In this document: in pieces, positions 10,205 to 18,035 of the stretch
Layout of the letters: every line of letters starts with the position of its first letter
Numbering within the stretch: position 1 is the stretch's first letter
Source of the DNA: Spartobacteria bacterium
GTDB lineage: Bacteria; Verrucomicrobiota; Verrucomicrobiia; Chthoniobacterales; UBA6821
Assembly: GCA_947466005.1 (NCBI GenBank)
Contig: CANIBV010000017.1
Location: 1 to 21,174, forward strand
DNA length: 21,174 bases
Reading direction: 5' to 3'
Program-made: the position numbers and the translations under genes
Notes under the pieces: generated by a model
The model's database searches: none
Seen by the model: the letters and a program-made list of their open reading frames with translations, nothing else
Told to the model about the DNA's origin: nothing

Positions 10205-11025
10205 TCTTCATCGCCCAGTGCTCCGGGCGTTGCGCCTCCACGTTGGGGAGCGACGGAGCTCACCCCTCGCTTCTTCGCGGAAGCAATGAAATCCAGAAAG
10301 AACTGCGCCTCGGGACCCCATGTCATCTTCTTCGACTCTTCGATAGCCTGGGTGATGTTGAACCCGTCCCGATAAACGAGGCGGAAGGCCTTCTTGATTT
10401 CCATGCGAGCCTCGGAGCTGAATCCCGCGCGACGGAGGCCGAGCCCATTGATCCCGGAAACCAGACTCGTTCCGTAGGCGGAGACAAAGGGGGGGATGTC
10501 CTTCGGGAAGCGCTCCCCTCCCCTCACCATGCAGAGGCGGCCGATACGGATGAACTGATGGAAAACCGACCCGCCTCCCAGAACCGCCCCATCCTGCACC
10601 TCGACATAACCGGCAAGCAGGCAGTTGTTGGCGATGATGACTTTGTTTCCGACTGTGGAGTTGTGCCCCATGTGGACGCCCACCATGAGGAAGTTGTTGT
10701 TGCCTACCGTGGTGGAGCTTCCCTCCTTGGTGCCGCGGTGGATGGTCGCATATTCGCGGATGATGTTGTCATCGCCGATGGTCACCTCGCTCTTGGTCCC
10801 CGGCTTGAGATCATAATCCTGCGGATCTGCGCCGATGATCGCGCCGTAGCCGATGATATTCCGTTTGCCCATCCGGACATGCCCGGTGATGACGGCATGA
10901 GCCTGAATACGGCATCCCTCACCGATGACCGCCCCGGCTTCGATGATGGCACCGGGACCGACCTCCACATCCGGTGCAAGGATTGCAGCGGGATCGACGA
11001 TGGCTGTGGGATGGATGAGGGACAT
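10201..11025 (-). CDS. lpxA: Acyl-ACP--UDP-N-acetylglucosamine O-acyltransferase
   Basis: First enzyme of lipid A synthesis, transferring a 3-hydroxyacyl chain from ACP to UDP-GlcNAc in the cytoplasm. The 274 residues start with imperfect hexapeptide repeats of a left-handed beta-helix (HPTAIVDPAAILAPDVEVGPGAIIEAGAVIG region) and end in the helical tail. His121 in HMGHNSTVGN matches the catalytic His125 of E. coli LpxA, and HQFIRIG carries the second conserved His (156). NGLGLRRAGFSSE is a further LpxA signature. The last about 20 residues (Gly/Pro-rich) are extra and probably unstructured. The gene is not next to lpxD, fabZ or lpxB, unlike the common cluster. Upstream lie 76 bases and then radC. 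Confidence 0.95.
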   Translation of the reverse strand: MSLIHPTAIVDPAAILAPDVEVGPGAIIEAGAVIGEGCRIQAHAVITGHVRMGKRNIIGYGAIIGADPQDYDLKPGTKSEVTIGDDNIIREYATIHRGTKEGSSTTVGNNNFLMVGVHMGHNSTVGNKVIIANNCLLAGYVEVQDGAVLGGGSVFHQFIRIGRLCMVRGGERFPKDIPPFVSAYGTSLVSGINGLGLRRAGFSSEARMEIKKAFRLVYRDGFNITQAIEESKKMTWGPEAQFFLDFIASAKKRGVSSVAPQRGGATPGALGDED

Positions 11026-11101
11026 TAGGAGAATGATGAAGGATGAATGACGAAGAAAATAGAAAACGCTATGGGTTTCCCCTTCCTGAGTTCCTGATTA
11101 A

Positions 11102-11797
11102 TCAGATCAGGCCCGCCTCACGGAAACTGAAATACGGCGGATGCCCTCCCCTTTTTGCACCGATGATCACGTGATCGACCAGCGGAATCTGTAACAGCGT
11201 TCCCGCCTCGGTCAGGCGCCGGGTCAGTCTGCGGTCGGCTTCGCTAGGTTGAGGATCACCCGAAGGGTGATTGTGCACCACGGCGATGGCATAGGCTCCC
11301 TTGGCGATGGCTGGCCGAAAGATCTCCCTCGGATGGGCGATGCTCTCATTCAGGCTTCCGCGTGAGACCTCCTTTGAATCGAGAAGACCATGCCGCGTAT
11401 CAAGCAGGAGAACCTTGAGCGACTCATAGGGAAGCGCCTGCATCTCGACGGAGAGAAGCTCATAAATCACACCGGCCCGGTCGACGCGGATCTTCTCCCC
11501 CTCGGGACGCGCCATACGGCTCCCCATCTCAAAGGCAGCCTTCAACTCAGCCGCCTTGGCGGGACCCATGCCGGGAAGTTTTGCCAACTCCTCGGTGGTG
11601 CAGCCGGCCAAGCGTCGGAGTGTTCCCCACTCTTTGATGAGCATTTTGGCAAGAGAGAGAACATCCAGGCCCACCTTCCCTGTCCTGAGGAAGATCGCGA
11701 GAAGCTCCGCATCCGTGAGCACATGAGCGCCATACTTGGAGAGCCGCTCACGCGGTTTCTCATCCTCCGGCAGTTCCTCAAAGCGGGAATCGCTCAT
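11102..11797 (-). CDS. radC: RadC family JAB/MPN metalloprotein
   Basis: Widespread cytoplasmic protein historically linked to DNA repair; its real role is uncertain. The 231-residue length is typical. Order seen: N-terminal PRERL, a helix-hairpin-helix-like segment (LAKLPGMGPAKAAEL, 71-85), then the JAMM domain with VVHNHPSGDPQPSEAD (173-188), in which His175, His177 and Asp188 are the expected zinc ligands. It lies 16 bases downstream of the polyprenyl synthase gene and is likely co-transcribed with it. Nothing about the sequence suggests truncation. Confidence 0.95.
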   Translation of the reverse strand: MSDSRFEELPEDEKPRERLSKYGAHVLTDAELLAIFLRTGKVGLDVLSLAKMLIKEWGTLRRLAGCTTEELAKLPGMGPAKAAELKAAFEMGSRMARPEGEKIRVDRAGVIYELLSVEMQALPYESLKVLLLDTRHGLLDSKEVSRGSLNESIAHPREIFRPAIAKGAYAIAVVHNHPSGDPQPSEADRRLTRRLTEAGTLLQIPLVDHVIIGAKRGGHPPYFSFREAGLI

Positions 11798-11813
11798 GCG
11801 TCCAGAATTCTTT

Positions 11814-12842
11814 CTAGGAAAGGGAATCGAGAACCCCCCGGAGGTACTCGGTCATCGATCCCAGTGCTGCCGCATGACGATTCTGCTGCACATGGACGAG
11901 TTCGGCCTCGGCCTCATCCACCAGAGCCCTGGCCGCCTGTACGGCAGCGGGAAGGGCGCCTCGAGAGGTCACAAGCTCGAGGAGCTTTTCAGGGGCGATT
12001 CCCTCCTCGGCAAGGAGCAAGGCATGCAGTTCGTCGCGCTCCTTGGGTGAGGAATTTTGGAGCAGCAAAAGGACCGGAAGGGTGAACTTCCCGCACGCGA
12101 TGTCGGTGCCCAGCGTCTTCCCGATCATCCCCTCGTCTCCGACCAGATCGATGCAGTCATCGAGAACCTGATAGGCGATACCTATCTTGTTCCCGTAATT
12201 CTTCAGGGCGCTAATCACCGTTGGTGAGGCACCGCTGAGGAAGGCTCCCAGTTCGCAGGCTACGGCAAAGAGTGCCCCCGTCTTCATCTGCACCATGCGG
12301 TAGTATTCGGAAAGCGGCAGGTTCAGATCAAATCGGCGCTGGGTCTGGAGAATCTCACCCGTGCAGACATCAGCGGCGGCATCGGCGATGCGGCGGGAGA
12401 CATCCGAATTGGAAAATTTGGTGGAAAGCCGCAAGGCATGGGCAAAGAGGACATCCCCGACAAGGACCGTGAGGGAATTGCCCCACTTGGCATTCAGCGT
12501 GGGCCGATCGCGACGACGATCCGCTCCATCCATGATGTCGTCGTGGACCAGGCTTGCGATATGAATCAGCTCTACGATCACCGCCAGGTCGACATGATCG
12601 GAGACAATGCGTCCTGTGGATCCACCGGAGAGAAGAGCCAGAGCAGGGCGAAGACGCTTCCCACTGCCACCGATGGCGTATTCAAAGTAGTGCTCCACAC
12701 CCGGATCGACCGCCTTGGACTGCTCGCTGATCCTCTCCTCGACGGAGTAAAGATCCGGACCGATCAGTTCGATGGCCGACGCAAAGGCAGCATGCGACCT
12801 GGGATCAATTTCCTTTGTGGACCACCTTGTGAAGTTTTTCAC
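11814..12842 (-). CDS. Long-chain polyprenyl diphosphate synthase (octaprenyl/heptaprenyl type)
   Basis: Trans-isoprenyl diphosphate synthase that chains isopentenyl units to make the side chain of menaquinone or ubiquinone. Both Asp-rich motifs are present: DDIMDGADRRR (Asp101, 102, 105) and DDCIDLVGD (Asp228, 229, 232). GGSGKRLRPAL (58-68) and GKTLGTDIACGKFTLPVL (241-258) are also family hallmarks. The residues four and five places before the first motif are Ser97 and Ala96, not bulky aromatics, which fits a long-chain product rather than farnesyl or geranylgeranyl diphosphate. The start is GTG at 12842, preceded by GGAGAAAG, one of the few recognisable ribosome sites here. ispB or hepT would be the usual names, but the chain length cannot be set from sequence. 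Confidence 0.92.
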   Translation of the reverse strand: MKNFTRWSTKEIDPRSHAAFASAIELIGPDLYSVEERISEQSKAVDPGVEHYFEYAIGGSGKRLRPALALLSGGSTGRIVSDHVDLAVIVELIHIASLVHDDIMDGADRRRDRPTLNAKWGNSLTVLVGDVLFAHALRLSTKFSNSDVSRRIADAAADVCTGEILQTQRRFDLNLPLSEYYRMVQMKTGALFAVACELGAFLSGASPTVISALKNYGNKIGIAYQVLDDCIDLVGDEGMIGKTLGTDIACGKFTLPVLLLLQNSSPKERDELHALLLAEEGIAPEKLLELVTSRGALPAAVQAARALVDEAEAELVHVQQNRHAAALGSMTEYLRGVLDSLS

Positions 12843-12920
12843 ATTAGGACTTTCTCCGATACAATCCTGATCGTCAATGAAGCGCTGAGACTCAGGACTT
12901 TCACGCCTTCAGCATTCAGT

Positions 12921-13763
12921 CTAAACCGCTTCCGTCTTCCTTGGGCTCTTCGGCCCCGCTCCGAGCTTGATCGCAGCCCTTATCAGCGGGAAGGGCAGCA
13001 GCAGTGAGGAGCGGACTAGCAGCGCAAGGAGCTTGTTCGGGATCACTCCCGGCTTGTCCTTTTCCAATCCCCGAAGAGCTTTGCGGATAACCGTTTGAGG
13101 GGTTGTGGCAAGAGCCGGATGCGAACGATCCATGGCGCGGATGCTTTCTCCATACCTGCTGGCCACCTCGAAGAACTCGGTCGCCACCGGCCCCGGACAG
13201 AGCGCTGTCACCGTGACCCCATGATGAGCCAACTCCATGCGGAGTGCCTCGCTGAAGCTGGTCACATAGGCTTTAGTGGCGGCATACACTGCCATCTCGG
13301 GAAGTGGAAAATATCCGGCCACCGAGCTGACATTCAGGATCGCCGAAGGAATCTGCAGGCGCAGCATCGGGAGTAGCAGGTGCGTCAGGTGCGTGAGCGC
13401 AGTGACATTCACTTCCAACATCGGGGAGAGGCGTTTCCACTCGGCATTATCAAAAGGCCCCAGATCTCCGAGACCGGCATTATTGACCAGGAGAGTGAGG
13501 GGAATCTCCTCCCGGATGATCCAGGCGGCGAGACGCTCCCTTTCGGAGGGAAGAGCAAGGTCGGCCTTGAAGGGATCGAGGCGTACCTGCGGGGCGCTCT
13601 TCTGAAGCGAGGCCGCCAGTTCGTTCAACCGCTCCTCGCGACGCCCCACCAGAATGAGGCGCGAGGCCACCGGTGCCAGTTGGCGTGCAAACTCAGCTCC
13701 GAGGCCCGCCGTGGCGCCGGTGATCAGGGCCGTGGTGCCCCGGATGGTAAAGGATAGTTTCAT
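12921..13763 (-). CDS. Short-chain dehydrogenase/reductase (classical SDR, DltE-like)
   Basis: NAD(P)-dependent oxidoreductase of unknown substrate. The Rossmann cofactor motif is TGATAGLG (15-22), with NNAG at 94-97, the catalytic Ser in NVSS (about 146-147), and YAATK giving Tyr160 and Lys164. GRREERL after the second strand suggests NADP preference. The C-terminal extension (from about residue 240) is hydrophobic (LLALLVRSSLLLPFPLIRAAI), as in membrane-associated SDRs of the DltE/YqjQ type. Its ATG overlaps the stop of the upstream substrate-binding lipoprotein as ATGA, so the two are co-translated; whether they share a function is unclear. It is followed by a 78-base gap before the polyprenyl synthase. 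Confidence 0.9.
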   Translation of the reverse strand: MKLSFTIRGTTALITGATAGLGAEFARQLAPVASRLILVGRREERLNELAASLQKSAPQVRLDPFKADLALPSERERLAAWIIREEIPLTLLVNNAGLGDLGPFDNAEWKRLSPMLEVNVTALTHLTHLLLPMLRLQIPSAILNVSSVAGYFPLPEMAVYAATKAYVTSFSEALRMELAHHGVTVTALCPGPVATEFFEVASRYGESIRAMDRSHPALATTPQTVIRKALRGLEKDKPGVIPNKLLALLVRSSLLLPFPLIRAAIKLGAGPKSPRKTEAV

Positions 13764-15358
13764 GATTTGGGAGTCGGGATGCCATCCTTTCGGAAGATCT
13801 CACGGAGTGGATGCTCGTCGAGCACGTTGGCTTCGATACCACCGAGGCGCTCCGGATCATAGAGCTGGATCCCCACATAGAAGAAGAGCGGGGCAATCGG
13901 GACACCCTCACGGATCAGATATTCCTCTACTTTCCTCAGGATGCTGAAGCGGACCTTGGGATCAGTCTCGGCCGCAGCCTGATGGATGAGGGCATCGTAG
14001 CCGGGGTTATTCCATCCTGTGCGATTGTTCCCGCTCTCGGAGAGGAAGAGATCAAGGAACGTGTTGGGGTCAGGGTAGTCTCCCACCCAGCTGGAGCGGG
14101 CAATGCCGAAGTCCAGGGAGCCGAGTGAGTTGAGATAGACCTTCCATTCCTGCCGGGCGAGCTGGATTGAGACCCCCAGCGCCTCCTTCCACATTGACTG
14201 CAGTTCGATGGCGACGCCTTCGTTGAGTTCCCCCTCACTGTAGAGGTACGTGGTCAGCGGGAAACCCTTCCCTCCGGGATATCCTGCCTCGGCCAGCAAC
14301 TGCGCTGCGGTCGTTGGATTCTCTGAAAGGCCGGAGGGAGCATTGTATCCGGGGATCCCAGGCGGCACGAAACTCAGTGCCGTCGACTCCCCCGCCCTCG
14401 TGATCTTATCCGTGATGCGCTTGCGATCGATAGCCATGGAGAAAGCCTTGCGCACGCGGAGATCGGTGAAGGGACCCTTGGCACAGTTGAACCGCAGGAA
14501 GTAGCTCCCGAGAAAAGGAGCCGCATGGAAGTCGGGACGGGGCTTCAGGGCGTCGAGGAGTGAGGGTGGAGCCAGCCCCTTGTCCATGATAAGATCGGCC
14601 TGACCAGCCGCGTAGAAGTTGTAGGCGACATTGGCCTTGCTGATGGGGAGCACTTCGACACTCCCAAGCCGGACCTGCGCGGCATCCCAATAGAGCGGAT
14701 TCTTCTTCAGGCGGATGGCATCATTGATCCGCCACTCCTCCAGAACGAAGGCCCCGTTGCCAACAAGCCGTCCCGGCTTCACCCAATCATCGCCGTAGCG
14801 GGCGATCAGATCGGTACGCACCGGGAAGAGCGTCGGAAACGCGCAGAGGTCGAGAAAGTAGGGCGTTGGCCTAGCCAGGGTGACCTTGAGCGTCCGGGGA
14901 TCCGGGGCCGCCACACCCACCTTGGCAAAATCCTTTTCTTTACCGGTTGCAAACTCCTCAGCTCCCTTCACTGCAAAGAGTTGGTAGCTGTAGGCCGATG
15001 CAGTCGCCGGAGCAAGCGTGCGATGCCACGACTCCACAAAGTCGTGAGCCGTAACAGCCTTCCGGTCGCTCCACCGGGCATCGGGCCGGAGATGGAAGGT
15101 GTACGTGAGGTGATCAGGGGAGATCTCCCAGGAAGCAGCGACACCAGGAGTGCTTCTGCCGTGACGGTCGAAACGGAGTAGTCCCTCGAAGAGCGCATTG
15201 ACTACCCTTCCCTCAGGCTGTCCGGTGATCAGCGCAGGATCGAGGGTTTCGGGCTCCGCACCGTTAACGAAGACCAGATCAGCCCGCTCATGGCGTGGGG
15301 AACAGGAGGCCAGGCTTAGCAGGCAGCCCACCACGGGAAGGAAGAGCCAGTGCTTCAT
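13760..15358 (-). CDS. ABC transporter substrate-binding lipoprotein, family 5 (oligopeptide/OppA-like)
   Basis: Periplasm-facing solute receptor for peptides or similar ligands. From ATG 15358 it has 532 residues. Residues 1-19 form a lipoprotein signal (MKHWLFLPVVGCLLSLASC) with lipobox LASC and Cys19. The SBP_bac_5 fold is marked by GAEPETLDPALITGQPEG, LFEGLLRFD, GVAASWEISPDHLTYTFHLRPDARWSD and AHDFVESWHRTL, all characteristic of OppA/MppA-type proteins. No permease or ATPase genes are adjacent, so it is an orphan receptor. The ATG shares one base with the stop of the ldh remnant (TGATG); a GTG one codon upstream (15361) is an alternative start. Downstream SDR is coupled by ATGA. Confidence 0.93.
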   Translation of the reverse strand: MKHWLFLPVVGCLLSLASCSPRHERADLVFVNGAEPETLDPALITGQPEGRVVNALFEGLLRFDRHGRSTPGVAASWEISPDHLTYTFHLRPDARWSDRKAVTAHDFVESWHRTLAPATASAYSYQLFAVKGAEEFATGKEKDFAKVGVAAPDPRTLKVTLARPTPYFLDLCAFPTLFPVRTDLIARYGDDWVKPGRLVGNGAFVLEEWRINDAIRLKKNPLYWDAAQVRLGSVEVLPISKANVAYNFYAAGQADLIMDKGLAPPSLLDALKPRPDFHAAPFLGSYFLRFNCAKGPFTDLRVRKAFSMAIDRKRITDKITRAGESTALSFVPPGIPGYNAPSGLSENPTTAAQLLAEAGYPGGKGFPLTTYLYSEGELNEGVAIELQSMWKEALGVSIQLARQEWKVYLNSLGSLDFGIARSSWVGDYPDPNTFLDLFLSESGNNRTGWNNPGYDALIHQAAAETDPKVRFSILRKVEEYLIREGVPIAPLFFYVGIQLYDPERLGGIEANVLDEHPLREIFRKDGIPTPKS

Positions 15359-15549
15359 CACGGCGAAGGAACGGCCTGATGCTCCGTCACGATGACATTC
15401 GGGAAGGTCGGCACATGACCGGAGGAAAGCACTGCCGTGTGCACGTCGAGCCTGGGCTTTAAGAGGGAGAACTCCAGCGCCTTCACTTTGCCCGCCTTCG
15501 CCAAAATCCCACGCTGATAGCGCTTGGTATTGAAGACGGTGACTTTCAT
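15358..15549 (-). pseudogene. Internally deleted D-lactate dehydrogenase (LdhA-type 2-hydroxyacid dehydrogenase) remnant
   Basis: The ORF from ATG 15549 is 63 codons long. Its first part, MKVTVFNTKRYQRGILAKAG, followed by LEFSLLKPRLDVHTA, matches the N-terminal strand-helix of fermentative D-lactate dehydrogenases (E. coli LdhA begins MKLAVYSTKQYDKKYL, recalled from memory). It then jumps directly to TFPNVIVTEHQA, which corresponds to the conserved stretch about 40 residues before the LdhA C-terminus (HNVLFTGHQAFLTAEAL). About 240-250 residues, including the NAD-binding Rossmann domain and catalytic Arg/Glu/His, are missing. After HQA the frame reads VPSP and stops; shifting one base gives FLRRDEAL, which continues the family match. 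An upstream in-frame GTG/ATG at 15573 is less likely to be the original start. It cannot be active. Confidence 0.8.
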
Positions 15550-15695
15550 CGGAGCATCATGAGGGAGATCCAACTTGTTTTCCAGATCTTCGGCTTTCTT
15601 CCGCCTCCGGACGTTCGGCTCCGTTTCAGCCTTTTGTCTTTGCTGCTCAGTTCTCGTCCCTCGACTTTGATGACCCGGTCGTTGCTTCGCAGTCT

Positions 15696-17054
15696 TTACA
15701 GTGTCTTTACGGTCATCGGCTCCGCCACAACCTTCTGCTCCCTTTCCGAAGAGCGGATCACATCATGGTAGTAGTGAGCGGCAGGCTTTAGGATACGGTC
15801 ACGAGTCTTGGGATCCATCGTGGATAGGCCGAATTTTGGGACATAGCCGTAGTGCCACTCGTAGTTGTCGGCCAGCGACCAGACGAAGTATCCCTTCACG
15901 TCGTACCCCTCGTCCATCGTCTGGCGAATCTGAGCGATATGCTCCTGTAGATACCGTTGGCGCTTTGCCTCGTTCTTGGTCGCGACTCCGTTCTCAGTGA
16001 TCATCATCGGCTTGTCGTAGCGCTTGCCGACATAGCGGATCTGTTTACCAAGGGCCTTCGGATCGATGCGCCACCCCATCATCGTATAGTTATACCCGTG
16101 ACGGGATCCCTCCGAGAGGAAACTGACGGGGCCAGCCATCTGGCTGTAGTAGTAGTTGAAGCCGATGATGTCGCAGACATCGTAGATCCGGTCGAGGTGG
16201 TCGAAGTTGGCGTGCATGACCGTGTTGTAGAGCAGTCCCCCCGGATCAAGCGGCCCATGCTTCCACCAGGGGAGAGCCTCGACGCTGAGCACCTTGGCAG
16301 ACGGCTTCACTTCCTTGATGCGGGCCGCCGCGTCCCGAAACATGTCAGCGCTAGCGATGGTGGCTGCCTTGAATCCCTTGAAATCAAATGTGTGGCACGG
16401 GGGCCAGAGCCCGATGATATAAGCCGTGAGGATCTGGCCGTTCGGCTCGTTCTCCGGTGCATAATAGGTCGCATAGGGAGCCGTGGCCTTCACCATCTTG
16501 CTCACGTAGAGGTTCCAGCGCTCGCGGGCGATCGGGTTCAGCCAGTTTGTCTTTGAGCTATCCTTGGGGTCGGTGAGCCAGGCGGGGAAGGTGAAGTGCC
16601 AGAGGGTCACTACCGGCTCGATCCCAGCCTCCTTGAGCTTCCGGCACATGCGGACATAACCTTTGATCGCACTTTCATTGTAGTGTCCGGGATGCGGCTC
16701 CACCCTGGCCCATTCAATACTGAAGCGGTAATGCGTCACCCCAATCTTCTTCAGAGCGGACAGATCCTTGTCGAAATCACTCCACGTGTAGAGGGCATTC
16801 CCGACAACGGGAGCCTTCTTCTGATCGACGAGCAGATCCCAGTCGCGGACATAGTAATTCTTATCTCCCGGCTTTTCCGCCCTGTTCTCGTACTGGAGAC
16901 TGCTTGTGGAGATACCCCAGGCGAAGGGGGCGTAGCCGGTCAACTTCGCCGCCTCGTGCTTCGGTGCCTTGTCGAGTGGACCGAGCGGATGAATCGTGCA
17001 ACCCGTGAGGAGGAGCGCTAGGAAGGAAGTGGCGGTGAGGATCGGGCGATTCAT
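15696..17054 (-). CDS. Lipoprotein glycoside hydrolase family 1 (beta-glycosidase), copy 1
   Basis: Retaining beta-glycosidase of clan GH-A, predicted to be exported and lipid-anchored. Signal peptide 1-18 ends in lipobox LLTGC with Cys19. GH1 landmarks: FAWGISTSSLQYE (44-56), HYRFSIEWARVEP (108-120), GIEPVVTLWHFTFPAWL (144-160), acid/base Glu203 in ENEPN, DIIGFNYYYS (295-304), nucleophile Glu354 in ITENGVA, and GYFVWSLADNYEW (388-400). The 452-residue length is normal. Exported GH1 enzymes are uncommon, since most bacterial members are cytosolic. The ATG overlaps the upstream secreted-protein gene as ATGA. It is clearly paralogous to the GH1 at 18055-19395, with roughly half the catalytic-domain residues identical by eye. 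Substrate cannot be told from sequence. Confidence 0.92.
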   Translation of the reverse strand: MNRPILTATSFLALLLTGCTIHPLGPLDKAPKHEAAKLTGYAPFAWGISTSSLQYENRAEKPGDKNYYVRDWDLLVDQKKAPVVGNALYTWSDFDKDLSALKKIGVTHYRFSIEWARVEPHPGHYNESAIKGYVRMCRKLKEAGIEPVVTLWHFTFPAWLTDPKDSSKTNWLNPIARERWNLYVSKMVKATAPYATYYAPENEPNGQILTAYIIGLWPPCHTFDFKGFKAATIASADMFRDAAARIKEVKPSAKVLSVEALPWWKHGPLDPGGLLYNTVMHANFDHLDRIYDVCDIIGFNYYYSQMAGPVSFLSEGSRHGYNYTMMGWRIDPKALGKQIRYVGKRYDKPMMITENGVATKNEAKRQRYLQEHIAQIRQTMDEGYDVKGYFVWSLADNYEWHYGYVPKFGLSTMDPKTRDRILKPAAHYYHDVIRSSEREQKVVAEPMTVKTL

Positions 17055-18016
17055 CGGGAAGTTGGAATAGGCGAGGGTGAAGGCAAAGCCTTGGGAGCTT
17101 TAGGTGAGATCAACTTGAGGGAACCCGATGTCAGGAGCTTTAGAACGCCGGCCCTGTCACGGTAAAAGCCCCTCAGTTCGGGGGCCGTGCCACCCAATGA
17201 CATCATTGTGTCCGTGAGAAACTTTTCGTGCTTCATCTGCTGCTCCCGGCGCAACCCCCCGTTGCTCTTGTTCACCTCACGGAAGGGGAGAGTGACTTTT
17301 CTGTAGGCGGCATCGGAGAGACGCACCTGATCGAGTCTTGCTGCATCATAGACCGAGATCCACCAGCCCCCGTAGGCATCCGGGGCGCTGGCCGGCAGGA
17401 TCTTGAAACGAAGTTTCCCCACCTGATGGTCATCACCCTGCTCATTGAGGGCGTAGAGGGCGCCGATTTCCGCCCTAGACTGAAGGATCCCGGCCAGGTA
17501 GGCGCGGATGATCTTCTTGAACTCCGTGATTTTCTCCCCGTGTGCATATACGCCGAACTCTAGGCAGACAGGATCCTCGGGATTGCCGTAGACATTCATC
17601 TCCATGCGCTTGTTAACCTTGAAGGAAAGGTAGGGAATATTTTTCAGATAGCCGTTATCAATGCTTGTTGCGGGAACCTGAAGCAGGGAGCGGATATTGT
17701 CGGAAGTCCTCAGGTCCTGGACGATTATGCGCCACGGGGGGAGTTTCCCGGGATCGATGATGTCGGCAAAGTAGACACCTGCGTTACCCTCGTCCCGGAT
17801 GCGGCGGATATAACTTTTCGGGATCTCCACCTCCGTCATGCGCTCCTGCAGAATCACCTTCTCCGCGTCATTCCTCAGGATGAGGCCGTGGATTTCGGTG
17901 CCGTCGTTCATCACGATGGTGTCGGGCATCAGACGCTTGTCAGAGAGGTCCGTCTTGGCATGGATGACACCTGCGCCCAAAAGCAAGAGCACGGGGAAAA
18001 GGAAAGAATGCTTCAT
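17051..18016 (-). CDS. Secreted protein of unknown function, coupled to the GH1 lipoprotein
   Basis: I do not recognise this 321-residue protein. Residues 1-20 form a classic signal peptide (cleavage after VIHA). Residues 31-72 (DTIVMNDGTEIHGLILRNDAEKV...EIPKSYIRRI) resemble the small beta-barrel module seen in many secreted PVC-group proteins ("NDG..I.G.I......V.L......V.IP...I..I"). The middle (about 125-160) contains YLSFKVNKRMEMNVYGNPEDP, and 211-226 has GGWWISVYDAARLDQV. The C-terminus is Pro/Ser-rich. No lipobox, transmembrane helix or catalytic motif is apparent. The stop overlaps GH1 copy 1 by ATGA, so the two are made together and may act together outside the cell. An AGGGAAG ribosome site lies about 10 bases before the ATG. 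Confidence 0.85.
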   Translation of the reverse strand: MKHSFLFPVLLLLGAGVIHAKTDLSDKRLMPDTIVMNDGTEIHGLILRNDAEKVILQERMTEVEIPKSYIRRIRDEGNAGVYFADIIDPGKLPPWRIIVQDLRTSDNIRSLLQVPATSIDNGYLKNIPYLSFKVNKRMEMNVYGNPEDPVCLEFGVYAHGEKITEFKKIIRAYLAGILQSRAEIGALYALNEQGDDHQVGKLRFKILPASAPDAYGGWWISVYDAARLDQVRLSDAAYRKVTLPFREVNKSNGGLRREQQMKHEKFLTDTMMSLGGTAPELRGFYRDRAGVLKLLTSGSLKLISPKAPKALPSPSPIPTSR

Positions 18017-18035
18017 CGTTGAATGGCTTCCCTGT

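Noticed and set aside
12880..12900. CTGAGACTCAG palindrome between the SDR and polyprenyl synthase genes
   Set aside because: Only a 5-bp stem with a one-base centre and no T-tract; too weak for a terminator or a confident operator.
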